Below, in pieces: positions 1 through 10,292 of a stretch of DNA of 64,000 nt. Positions within the stretch are counted from its first letter, which is position 1. The number at the start of each line of letters is the position of its first letter. A program made the translations under genes and the position numbers. The notes beneath the pieces are model-generated. The model was not told the DNA's origin, did no database searches, and was given only the letters and a program-made list of their open reading frames with translations. The DNA is from Aphis gossypii (Eukaryota > Arthropoda > Insecta > Hemiptera > Aphididae): NCBI RefSeq assembly GCF_020184175.1, contig NC_065531.1, forward strand, positions 81,996,604 to 82,060,603. Reading direction: 5' to 3'.

Positions 1-1019
1 TAAAATACGCGTATTATATCATTTCAATGTATATGTTAATCATTTTATTAACATTTATATTGTACCAAGTGCTTTAAAAATAGTAATAATAATAATCATT
101 ATCCATTTATTCGTTGTTGATGTTGTTTTTTTTTTTTTTTTTAAAAAAGAACATTTCAACACGTGCTATTAAATATATTTCTAATGTTTTATAACCGAAA
201 CCGAGTTCCGGTCTTATGCAAATAAATCCTTACGATAAGTATAATTAATATTTTTTTTAAAAAAAAAACAAGTTTTACACAGTACTAAAATAAATAATAT
301 ACCAAAAAATATGAGTCTAAATTATTATGGCACTATCACTGCACGTTTTTGTGTACTTTTGAAATATTCCGAAACAAGTAACAAGTCAACCGCTAACATA
401 CTCAAAGGCCACCAAGCTTAAGCTTAAAGTTTTGGCTTAATTGCCTAGCATTTAATCCGTTAATATCATGCGTGGTCGATATACCTACGTGACTGGCGAG
501 TAAACACGTATAGGCGTATATAATATATACTAATAAATTATACACACATTCCACAGTTTGTAATACTCATTAAATATTTAAACCCCTTTATGATGTCGAT
601 TAGTTAATTGTCGGATACCTTGTACTTCACTAAAATAAAAATAAAAAAAGCACATTTCGTCGACTTGAGTTATCCCCGAATGTTTTGTCACGCTCCCCGT
701 CCAGCGTTTTATCGTGACTAATATTTTATTAAAATAACACGGAAACTTGTGTGCAAACGCACATTTATTCGGGTTACGTTGGCCCAACGAGCGTAATCAA
801 ACATGGCAATAATATCAGGCCGTGCATCAAATAAATATCCGGTGATATTAGTTACGTAGATAATATTATTGCGTCGTATCTATTCCGACGAGTGATTACG
901 AATGTTTAACACGAATATTCAAAACGTAGAAAATAATATGTAGGTACCTACCTACGAGCAACGGCGATTTACAGCCGGGTAAAAATGTTAAATAAAAAAT
1001 GTACCGTAAAAATATATCG
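1..1019. other. AT-rich non-coding flank
   Basis: No coding region can be supported here. The stretch contains a run of 17 T residues at 126-142, a second A/T tract near 250-268, and a 12-bp palindrome GTAGGTACCTAC at 940-951. CpG dinucleotides become visibly more frequent from about 480 onward, leading into the island that follows. The short open frame at 578-787 on the minus strand has no recognisable family and is most likely chance. Confidence 0.6.
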
Positions 1020-2110
1020 TTTACGCCACCGTTTTAAGGGTCAAGCCTCGCGCCTTTTCGGCTGCAGTTCTCCACGGGTTACGTAGAACCTACGAACTCT
1101 GTTGACGTGTATATTATATATTATATACTTGTGCGCATGTAACTGTGTGTGCTTCGTGAACGTTGCAAAAATAATACGTTATCAGATGGCCGAACCACTT
1201 CGAATCAACCGAATAACGCTGGACGTGCCTTAAATACCGTAAGAATATATAATGTATATATATATTATATATTTATATCGATCGAGACGGGCAAACAGTC
1301 GACGACTTTGTGTCGCACTTTCCGCCGAGTACACAGCCGGAACCACCGCCAGTATTAAGAACGTTGGCGTGTCGGTGGCGGATTATCGCTCATCAATGCT
1401 CCCCTCACGAAACCACCCCATCGCCGCTTCGCGACCCTGTCGCCCTCGGGTTTCCGTGATTTTATCTTTACGTCACACGCACGAAGGGCTAAAGAAGCCG
1501 AATGCGCGTGTGTGCAGCGCGCGCGATAGCAAAAAAAAGTTTGGACTATTTGCCGAACACGAGAGCCGTAAGTTGTCGCTGATAAATTACCGGCGCGCAC
1601 AACACACTGGCCAATAATAAAATGGCCGTTTGGCTCGCACGAAGGAATGACACTTCCGACGCGCCCGTATTACTCGACTCGGCCGGATATCTCGGGAGGG
1701 TTTTTTTTCAGAACGCACGTAATTATATTTTTGGATTCCGAGGCACAGGTAAATAGATTTTCGCACGAGCAATAACTTTTTTTTCGTCAAATTCGGATAC
1801 ATGACTTTTACCTGAGGTTGGTTTTTGGGCGAATCGCGTACCTCCACTTCGTCATCCAGATAATTCTAATTAGCCTACAACAAGTATTCGACGCTTCTGC
1901 GCCTATGCCTCGTTCTCCGCGGCCGGAAACAGCTTCTCGACGTCCGCCGACGCCCGAAGCCGGGCGACTGTAATTGGTTGCGCACGAAAACTTTTGGAAC
2001 GCGGGGGCAAACGCCAGTAGCAATGCGGTCCTTTTTAGTTTTTTATTTTTCATTATTAATTATCAGAATATCCAAGAGAATTTTTCCACGTCTTCGACCT
2101 CTGCATTGCG
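1020..2110. promoter_or_regulatory. CpG-rich island, candidate promoter or 5' exon region
   Basis: This is the longest CpG-rich stretch in the window and contrasts sharply with the AT-rich DNA on both sides. Visible sites are a CRE-like TTACGTCA (1468-1475), a CCAAT box (1611-1615) and, just after it, AAATGGCCG, which resembles a YY1/Pho core (about 1620-1627). A splice-donor-like CAG|GTAAAA lies on the minus strand with the exon side ending at 1812. A CAG|GTAAGT donor lies on the plus strand at 2929/2930. In AT-rich insect genomes such islands often mark promoters or 5' exons. Direction is undecided, and several short frames are open on both strands because of the base composition. No protein family was recognised in them. 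Confidence 0.4.
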
Positions 2111-2880
2111 CAACGCGTTCGCTTTCCGTTTATTTACTGCTGCTTTCTGCCCAGCCACCGATAGTACAGTTTTCTGTGTTGATTTTCAAAATAAATACAA
2201 ACTCATTTGCATACATATCACTTTGGTGATACACAGCACAATACTACGTGTTAAATAAGGACATAAGGATTGGTTTTTCTATCTCCTTCGGCCAACGCAT
2301 AAATCAGCTTAAACTCTCAGGCAATATTCCCTTGGCATGCAAATATAATAATATGTTATATTTTCACTGTGTATTGAAATTATTTTATTCATCGAAGTGT
2401 ACTCTAGCGTTTTGTTCAACATACGATGTATATATGGTCATGCTTTTCGGGAACGGTATCATTAACAATATCACATTGAACATTTGTAATAAATCTACTA
2501 ACCGAAATTATTATAACTTCCATAGATAGTGACCAATTGGAAAACAAATTTATTTCTCATTTATTATTTATTTTTTTTATTATTACGTTGTTGATTATTT
2601 TTTATTCGTACAAAGAATATATTTGCTATTTTTGATTAATGTAGTTTGTCTACTACAAATTATACAATTCGTTGTGTGATGTCACTTATTTTTACGCTCC
2701 TACACACACATGTACTCATTTTGCCTACCTAATACGCCGCTATAAACATTTTATGGGTGTTCGTATTTTTCATTAGAGCAGGATTACGCCACAATGATAT
2801 ATGTAGGATACACCATTATTATATTATGTGATTAAAATTATTCCACTTTTTTGTTTCTTATACATTTTTAATAAATTATA

Positions 2881-2929
2881 GGTGCGTTGCAATTTTTATG
2901 CTAATTAACTAAAGATGTTCCATCTGCAG
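2881..2929 (+). other. Candidate 49-bp micro-exon with a start codon
   Basis: A pyrimidine-rich tract (about 2848-2860) and an AG at 2879-2880 are followed 49 bases later by a consensus donor, CAG|GTAAGT, with GT at 2930-2931. Inside is an ATG at 2915, giving M-F-H-L-Q up to the donor. This has the form of a small 5' exon that carries the start of a coding sequence, downstream of the CpG-rich island. A nine-base match to CAGGTAAGT is expected roughly once by chance in a window of this size and composition, so the case rests on the acceptor, ATG and donor falling together near a promoter-like island. No downstream coding exon was recognised. Confidence 0.2.
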
Positions 2930-5620
2930 GTAAGTTATTTACATTGATATAACATTTAAAACATAAATTAAGTATACAACAATATTATGATCAAATTATC
3001 TATAAATTTTATTCTTACTTAATATATTTATATATTTTTTTAAATTTAAAATCTGAGAAATATTCCTACAATAATCAATTAAATAAACTAAACATGAGTA
3101 ATTTTGAAAAATGAAGTTATCCACCACATACATTTTTTATAATAATCAAATAGATTTAAAACATAATAATACATATTTATATTTTATATTTATATAATAT
3201 TAGCGTATTATATTCTTTTAAGTTAAAATATTATATAAATTTAAATTGCTAATTAGGTATATTATTATATTTGTGAATATCAAACATTATTATCCAAACT
3301 ATCAAACACTCATTGTCGTTAAGTTTTGTGAAATATATTTTTTACATTTATTGATAGTTTAACATAAAAAATAATTCATGAATTATGGAAATATGGTGAA
3401 AAAACTGATAGGCTTAGATGATAATTTATTGTTCAATTCAAAACGTCTCAATATAATATATATTATTTATCATTTTTTTACTTTCAAATGAAATATTAAA
3501 TTAGTATTTCTTATACTCGTAGATGTATAATAATTGTATCTTAAATATGAAATTATTGACCTAAAAATAATTAAATTAATAATCTTACATTATTTTATAA
3601 ATGGAATTTGTTTATAAATATAAATATATTATTTTCATGAAGAAAACTTATATTTTTTTAGGCATTATAAAATAATGAAATAGTGAGTACTGCTAGTAAG
3701 TTCTATGTTTAATTTTTTTTTTTTTTAATACTTTGAAGAGATGATACTAATTTAAAATTTCATTGTTTATATTTTGTATTAAATAATTTAAGAACAATAC
3801 AAAAAAAATGTGTCATTCAATTATAATTACATTAGTCAATTTTTCAGTAAAAAATAATAATTAATTTCAGAAGTGGAAATATTTTATTATCACATTAAAA
3901 CTAAATGTAGATATTATACAATATTATGCAATATAAATTTATTCATATTATATTACCTTAATAACATATATTTTTACTACCTTAATTGACACCAAACAAA
4001 CAAAATATCAATTAATCTACCAAAGTATGATTCATAAAAAAATTGTAAACATTTAATATTTATATTACATAAAAATATACATACTTAATTCTATAAATAT
4101 TTTTATATTTTTTACATTAATTACCTTACAATTATTCATAAAATATTAATTTAATAATTCGTGAAATTGATAAAACAAAATCTAGTTCTATAAACATGTA
4201 GAGTACTATTTAACAACATGACAATATAAAGATGTAATATCATACACTATTTATAAACTGTAAAATACACAAGTAAAATAATAAAATGTACAACAATAGA
4301 ATGTTTAAGATACGAGTAAATATTTGTATTTTAATATAATGTTCAGTCATATATTTGTGTATATTACATAATCTCAATTGCAATTATATGATTATTTTGA
4401 AAAAGAACGTCAAATATAAAGAGTGATGTTTGAATAAGAAAATGCACAGGGTTTTCTGTGAATAAAACGGAAAAACGCTATATATTTTATTGCAATGTTT
4501 CTAAAAATAATATATATATATATATTCTAGAAAGACGATGAACTAATTTTATTTATTTAGGGTTTGATTTCTTTGAAACAAAAAAAAAAAGACCCTCAAT
4601 TCAATTTTTGTAATTTTTTGTATTTTAATTCGACCATTGAGTACTAACGTAAATTTAGAAAAGGGGGATATCGGAAAGAATTTAACTTGAAAATACACGC
4701 TTGGCGTAAAATAAAAAAGGATGAATATTATTTCCAGGAATTCAAATTTAATTTTATACGTCAATCACGAGAAAAATTACATTTTTACAGTTTTATATGT
4801 AAATCTATTCCATAATGCGAAGTGCTTATATTAATATGATGGAGAAAAATCTATTTTCTCCTCTTAAACCGCTAAAATTCCGTTTGACATATCTTAATTT
4901 TTAATTTTAACTCTGTAAAAATTATTAAATATTTTTAATATTTAATTTCTTTTTGAAATTAAGCTAAAATATATTTGTTTTCTGTAAAAAATTCAATTAT
5001 ATAATAGAATGCAATTATTTTCTATCATTTTCAGTTTTTTTAGTTATATAATTTTAGTATTACTTTATTACTGAATAAATTCTGAAAACACAATTTCTGT
5101 TATGCGTTTAATTTATTTTTATTTTAATTTTATAAAAGTCATTCATGTTCCTATTAAATACTGTATAATAATGTATTCTTATAAAGATTCAAAATTATCG
5201 TTGACATTATGAAGTATGTACCTGGTAATTAAAAATCAATTGCAACTAAATATTATTCGTTGATGTAAAGGAAATTATAAACTTTCAAACTTAAATTGAA
5301 TAACGGAAAGTTAAAAACCGTATAACCATATATTATATTATATTTGCAAATAATAATTAACACAAACAAAACACTCACCATTTGCGTTTAATTGACAGTA
5401 AACAACAAAAATAATATAAATATTTATAATTACTTTATACATCAAACTCAAAAATGTAAAACTAATATTAGTATGTTATTATATTTTATGACTTTGAAAT
5501 AAACCAAAATTTAATTTAATCTGCTATAGTATCTGTATTTTATAAACAAAATAATTTCGATAGTAATATTATGAATTTATGTATGGTTAAAAAATAACAT
5601 AACATGCTTTTGTTATTTAA
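2930..5620. other. Long AT-rich non-coding stretch
   Basis: I see no supported gene or conserved element. The sequence is dominated by A/T runs and short TA repeats, for example an (AT)n tract at 4510-4526 and a T tract near 3712-3726. A short frame on the minus strand at 4549-4764 is rich in F, I and K, as expected from AT-rich random sequence. If the donor at 2930 is real, this would be the start of an intron. Confidence 0.6.
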
Positions 5621-5790
5621 GTGGTCAGTATTGATCGATACATACTGACTTAGATACTCTTAGTGCAAATGCATTATTGCAGCGGGTGGTCAAGAAATAG
5701 CATACATATAATATAATTAAATTTGCAAGTTTAGACACAGTAGGTTCTCCGAAAAACGATTCTGAGTGAAGAATTCCATGTTATATTACA
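5621..5790. repeat. Probable interspersed repeat fragment
   Basis: The block is less AT-rich than its surroundings. It contains an inverted repeat, GTCAGTAT (5624-5631) and ATACTGAC (5642-5649), with a 10-base spacer. It also contains the word GATTCTGAGTGAAG (5758-5771), whose first 11 bases recur at 63,764-63,774. From memory, words of this kind recur in aphid genomes as parts of dispersed repeats. I could not verify family membership here. Confidence 0.35.
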
Positions 5791-7810
5791 GATCTGAGGT
5801 ATAATGTAATTCATCAACTTAAATGTTTCAACATATTTCCAAGACAACTTGGTAAAACTTAGAGCATCTTTGGTCAAAATGACGAAGTAATTTATATTCA
5901 ATTATTAATCTCACATATTTGTTTTTATTATGAGAATTATGTCATAACTTTGAATTTTGATAAACTCAAAGTTGAATAACTATGCTATTTTCTTGTTAAT
6001 ATGCATATTATGGTTTTACTACTGAATGTTCAACTTATAATTAGGTAACTCATAACAAGTGTATTTATTGAGACCCATCATCTTTTTAAACAAATAAATA
6101 AATAACAGTACAACATTATATAGCACCTTCATAATTTAGCTAATTAATGTCAAACATTATTATTATAATTATATTTAATCTAAACAAAGTTAATTTAATT
6201 AAAATATAAAAATTATCGCATAATTTAATGAAACAATAATTTAAAATTCCCAAATCAGGCTTACAAATTATTGTCAATTTACTTTGAAATTATTACAGAA
6301 ACTATAATTTATCGATAGTATACAATTAAGTATGCATTTAATGGGAATTTAGATTATGGGCCAAATTCAGTTGCGTGACATAACCCCTTGGAATGAGGAA
6401 TTTCCTGGAGAATACCAAATGTACTTAGACCTTTTTTTGTATGCAATTTATTTGATAGTTCAGTACCTATACTTAAATACTTGTATAAAAAATAACATAG
6501 GTCTAAAAATCGATGTCCTTTTTTGTACGAATAAGCTTTGTGTAGTTGAGGAAAATTACGGAAAAATGAAATATAATTATATGAATAAAAATATCATTAT
6601 TATATGATATTTTTACTATAATAATATTGTGTATGTGTATTGTGTGTATTATAAATGAAAAAAGAGTTCGAGTATAATACTAGTATTTATTGAAAATTAA
6701 ATCTCTAAAATTTAAAATCGTAATATTTACATGACTTATATTAATTCACACTTTAACGAACAATTTAAACCATCATACATTATTCTCATTATTCGGTGTA
6801 AACTATGATATTGATAAAAATAATTAATTTACTAAAGAAATTTTATAAATAAGAATTAATATAAATAACTAAAATAACTATAGTATGTAATTCAAATACC
6901 AGCTGTGCCAACTTAATTTAGAAGAATTGTTTAAATCTTGGTAAATGAACTGTAAATAAAATCTAAAGACCAAAATGTTTGCAAATATTAAATAAATGAG
7001 TAAATATATTTAAATAATAATTGGTTGTTATTTATATATCAGATAAATAACAAATAATATAATAGTTTGAAAGATATATATATTTTAATATAATATTTGT
7101 TTTCAATTCGTTGAATTAAATTGCTATTTATGCCTAAATAATAACTATAAATTTATACGTAAGTTTCATCCTGTAGTCAAAAATTTAAGCTGTATCCAAA
7201 AATGTTAGAAGTATGTCGTGTTTGCATATGATAAGTGTTAGAATTTTCAGATATTTATTACTTAGGTCACATCGTTTAAAACATAACCCTTTCATTTTTA
7301 TTGGTATTCTCTCTTTATTATTTTTTTCTATCAAAGGACTTGTGTTATAATAGCGTACAAGACACCCAGTGTGACCTTTTAATGACCCAGGCATTCACAA
7401 ATTACTTTAGCATGTACTAAGCACGATTGCTAAGTAAAGACCACGTTAAAATATTCATGAGCTCAGCTACTTTTATATATTCGAATGAATAACTTGGACA
7501 AAATAGGACGGTGCAAGTGCACTTTCGACAAAAATGACGGATGAAAATATTAACGTTACGTGTAATGGTAAATATAAGTATCTACAAGACTGGACATTTG
7601 GGTAAAATTTACATGAAGTATATATTTAGAGACGAGATTGTAAATAAAATGTGTGCATAAATTATATCTTACATATCATTTCAATAGATTAAAAATAAAC
7701 TCATTTACTAATAAATTGTAATTGTATTTCCTTGATGAAAATTAAAAAATATACAACGCCATAGTTTAAAAATTTAATTGAATTGATTTCTCATTTTTTA
7801 ATGTTTATTG
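5791..7810. other. AT-rich non-coding stretch
   Basis: Nothing firm is visible. A frame at 6356-6607 on the plus strand starts with a fairly balanced 20 or so residues (M-G-Q-I-Q-L-R-D) and then becomes I/Y/N-rich, so it is not supported as a gene. The end of this stretch abuts the 3' end of the LINE described next. Confidence 0.55.
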
Positions 7811-7993
7811 CATTAAATAATTATATTTATATTTTATATATTGACGGACGAAAGCCTGTTTAAAATAAGAGAACAGTTTGGTATTTACAATTAACAATGA
7901 TAATATACAGAAACAGACGTAATATATAAATAATATGGGTACAGGATAAAATAATAAATAAAATAGATCAGAAATATGATGACACAAATGCAT
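7811..7993 (-). other. LINE 3' untranslated region and tail
   Basis: The region lies directly after the ORF2 stop in the minus sense. It ends with a GGCTTTCGTCCGTC-like word (about 7,842-7,855) followed by A/T-rich sequence resembling a short-repeat tail. The sequence is not coding. The exact 3' boundary is uncertain because the flanking DNA is similarly AT-rich. Confidence 0.5.
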
Positions 7994-8593
7994 TCAATTG
8001 AAGTAGGCGAAGGAGGAGTCTTGATTGGCCTGTCTCATACAACAAGTGAGAGGTTCATTTTTTAGATAATAATTGATGCAAAATGGAACAGCGAATGGAT
8101 CAATGTTACGGATATATCGTGAAGGAACTCTGAAGCTGATGTGTTGAAGGAGTGAGGGAGAATCGATTTTATCATAAATTATATTCTGAAGGAAGGTTAG
8201 GTCACGGGCATTACGGCGATCGGCTAGAGATAGTAAGTTCATATTTTGAAGTACCGGGACATAGTCATGAGGAGGATGGACAATATTTAAATTGTATCCT
8301 GCGAAGCTGAAAAACTTGCGCAGGACACGCTCAATTTGCTGAATGTGTAACATCAAGTTAGGGTTCCACACAACGGAACCATACTCAAGAATCGGTCTGA
8401 CTAAAACACAATATAATGCCTTTAGGGATCTAGACAATTTAAATTCCTTTGCTACTCTCTTTATGAAGTCTAATACTTTATTTGCTTTACGCGTAATATG
8501 TTCAATGTGGGCTCTAGGGCACAGTGAAGGAATACGGATGAAGCAAAGATCAATAACTTCATTATCAACGGAGGTAAGAACAGTTCCATTAAT
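7994..8593 (-). pseudogene. LINE ORF2 C-terminal region
   Basis: The minus strand is open from just after the TAA at 8596-8594 to the TGA at 7996-7994, about 199 codons. It contains L-V-R-P-I-L-E-Y-G-S followed by V-V-W-N-P (about 8365-8406) and a P-P-H-D-Y-V-P-V-L block further on. It also has L-A-D-R-R-N and Y-L-K-N-E-P-L-T near the end. These are the thumb and post-RT motifs shared by many insect jockey-like elements. The open frame across about 600 bp suggests that this insertion is young compared with the other LINE fragments in the window. Confidence 0.85.
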
Positions 8594-9330
8594 TTAATAG
8601 GAGAAGACATAAGGAGAGTGGAGTTTGGTGAATGACATGGATTTACATTTGTTAATATTAAGAGTTAACCCAATAACTTCAACCCACTTAACAAATCTGT
8701 CTAAGTCCTCTTGCAAGTTTAAACAATCCCTAACGACATAAATTTTGAGAAAAATTTTTATATCATCAGCAAAACACAGAAGTTTGCAATGACGGGGGAC
8801 ACTTGAGACACTATTAATGAATAACGAGAATAGAATAGGAGATAAATGTCCTCCTTGAGGGACACCAGACGTGGCCATAAATATACGATATTTGGAGTCT
8901 AAAACCTTTACCCATTGAGGTCTATTCAGTAGATAGGACCGAATCCACTGTAGCAGAGGGTAGCCGAACTCAAGTGCCTTCAATACAAATACAAGTACTT
9001 CATGGTTGACGGAGTCAAACGCCTTAGCAAAATCTATATAAATTACGTCAACTTAGGAACCAAATTTGAGAGCATCATAGATATATTTACTAAAAGTAAT
9101 GTTGAAAGTTTCAGTTGAACGCCCTGGTTGGAAACCATGTTGTCCAGCTATCAGGACTGGATTTAGAAAGGGCATAATACTGTTCAAATACTAAAGACTC
9201 AAAAACTTTTGATAAGTGAGTAAGAATGGATATTGGTCGATAGTTCTTTACGTCCAATGCGATGCCAGATTTAAAAATAAGAGTGACGCGGCTGATTTTC
9301 CAAATTCCAGGAAAAACACCTTCATCAAGT
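8594..9330 (-). pseudogene. LINE reverse transcriptase fingers and palm
   Basis: RT motifs appear in order on the minus strand: P-G-I-W-K followed by V-T-L-I-F-K-S-G and N-Y-R-P-I-S-I-L (about 9223-9310); H-G-F-Q-P-G-R-S-T (9113-9139); A-K-A-F-D-S-V-N-H-E with the first catalytic aspartate (9001-9030); S-G-V-P-Q-G-G-H-L-S-P (8837-8870); and F-A-D-D-I-K with the paired catalytic aspartates (8762-8773). The catalytic residues themselves are intact. What breaks the domain is a frame change near 9,180 and a TAA at 9055-9053. A second TAA at 8596-8594 ends this block. Confidence 0.9.
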
Positions 9331-9346
9331 GATCATCGAAAAGCAA

Positions 9347-9964
9347 TCATATTGAAAAGAAGATAACATGCCTAAGCTCATCAGTCATGCCAATTGAAGA
9401 CACTCCGCGTAGGGAGCATAACTTAAGAAGCACATCATCAACGGAGAAGTAAATATTGTTAGACAGATCGAAGGAAGAAATACTAAGGGACTCAGTGTCT
9501 AAGATACTGTGAGCAGATGTGTAAACCGAGCTGAAATTAGAAGGAAACAAATCAACAGTTTCCTGTTCATTAGTACTAGTGAGGTTATTAAGAGAAACGG
9601 TTTTGAGAAATGATGCTGGTATTGTGGTTTTTACGGATTAAATCCCAGAACTTATTAGGACAGCAAGCAAGGGAGATTTAGTTCGTTCAATAAAAAGTGT
9701 GTAGCATTTCCTATATTCACATTTACATTTTGCTCGAAGAAGGGAGAAAGACTGGTAGTCATGTGGATCAAATGTGAACTTAAACACTGCATGTGTTTTA
9801 TTTTTATGTCGAACAGGTTGTTGTAGCTTCTTAGAGGCCCAACTAGGAAACCTAGAACGAATAAAATTAACTTTTGGAACGAACTGGAGAATTAAGGAGT
9901 GGATAGCGTCGATTAAAATATTTGTAGCGGAGTCAACACCATATTCGGAGAAAGTTAATGCCCA
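9347..9964 (-). pseudogene. LINE linker region between endonuclease and reverse transcriptase
   Basis: Reading the minus strand, a stretch around 9,720-9,960 gives V-P-K-V-N-F-I-R-S-R-F-P-S-W, then K-N-K-T-H-A, then D-Y-Q-S-F-S-L-L-R-A-K-C. This is the usual basic linker before the RT in jockey-like elements. A frame change near 9,665 leads to P-N-K-F-W-D-L-I-R (about 9,630-9,660), another conserved linker motif. A further change near 9,600 leads into a frame that runs to a TGA at 9349-9347. Each piece is clear on its own, but the frame is broken between them. Confidence 0.75.
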
Positions 9965-10286
9965 ATCGTAGCAGACATAAATTGATTAATATTGGGATAG
10001 TTAGCTTTGTGAAAATTATAAAAAGAATGTGTATTATTAAAGAGTGGTTGATTGTTTTTACCATGGCATTTAAGAAGTAGAGGGGTTGGTAGAGATCAGG
10101 TAGAACAAGAGGATCAGGGGATGCTTCAACAGATATAAAGTTGGAACTGCAGAATATGAGGTCAAGAAGAGATCCATGGCTGTTTAATAAACAATTTTTT
10201 TGGAAGAATTTAAAATAGGCAAAGGATTCAGGGACACAAGGCGTACGAAAGATAGTGAGGATAGAATAATATAACAAATAAACCAT
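9965..10286 (-). pseudogene. LINE endonuclease C-terminal end, fragment
   Basis: The minus-strand translation contains S-H-G-S-L-L-D-L-I-F (plus-strand 10152-10181), followed by a D-P-L-V-x-P-D-x-Y stretch. This matches the end of the exonuclease/endonuclease/phosphatase-like domain in jockey-like LINEs, where a serine or glycine-rich S-x-L-D-L-V/I-F motif precedes the last strand and a D-H/Y motif. The catalytic N-terminal half is absent. After the D-L-Y motif the likely original frame shifts: a neighbouring frame reads F-Y-N-F-H-K-A-N-Y, typical of the linker before the RT. The fragment begins abruptly near 10,286, which I take as the 5' truncation point. Confidence 0.75.
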
Positions 10287-10292
10287 TAAATA

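Larger units (their letters stand above)
7994..10286 (-). pseudogene. LINE ORF2 (endonuclease/reverse transcriptase) pseudogene
   Basis: This is the whole decayed ORF2 of the LINE. In-frame stops lie at 9055-9053 (between the HGF box and the AKAFDSVNH box) and 8596-8594 (after the palm). Between these stops, and beyond them to the natural stop at 7996-7994, the reading frame stays the same. Upstream, similarity moves between frames near 9,180, 9,360, 9,600, 9,665, 9,965 and around 10,070, which indicates small insertions or deletions. Family ORF2 proteins are usually around 900 or more residues; here roughly 760 codons' worth remain. The protein would have nicked target DNA and copied its own RNA. 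It is dead in this copy, though closely related active copies could exist elsewhere in the genome. Confidence 0.88.
7811..10292 (-). mobile_element. 5'-truncated jockey-like non-LTR retrotransposon (LINE), degraded
   Basis: The minus strand encodes, in order, the C-terminal end of an apurinic-type endonuclease domain, a linker, a reverse transcriptase and the C-terminal region typical of jockey-like LINEs. A short 3' untranslated region follows. The element is about 2.5 kb. The N-terminal part of the endonuclease and any ORF1 are missing, as expected from 5' truncation during target-primed reverse transcription. The 3' end (minus sense) runs into an A/T-rich tail at about 7,811-7,850. The word CATTAAATA occurs at both edges (7811-7819 and 10284-10292) and could be a target-site duplication, but it is AT-rich and short. 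The copy cannot be autonomous because of stops and frameshifts. Confidence 0.9.

Noticed and set aside
6356..6607. Plus-strand open frame of 83 residues starting M-G-Q-I-Q-L-R-D
   Set aside because: The first third has balanced composition, but the rest is I/Y/N-rich and no family, splice context or promoter is visible. It is not supported as a gene.
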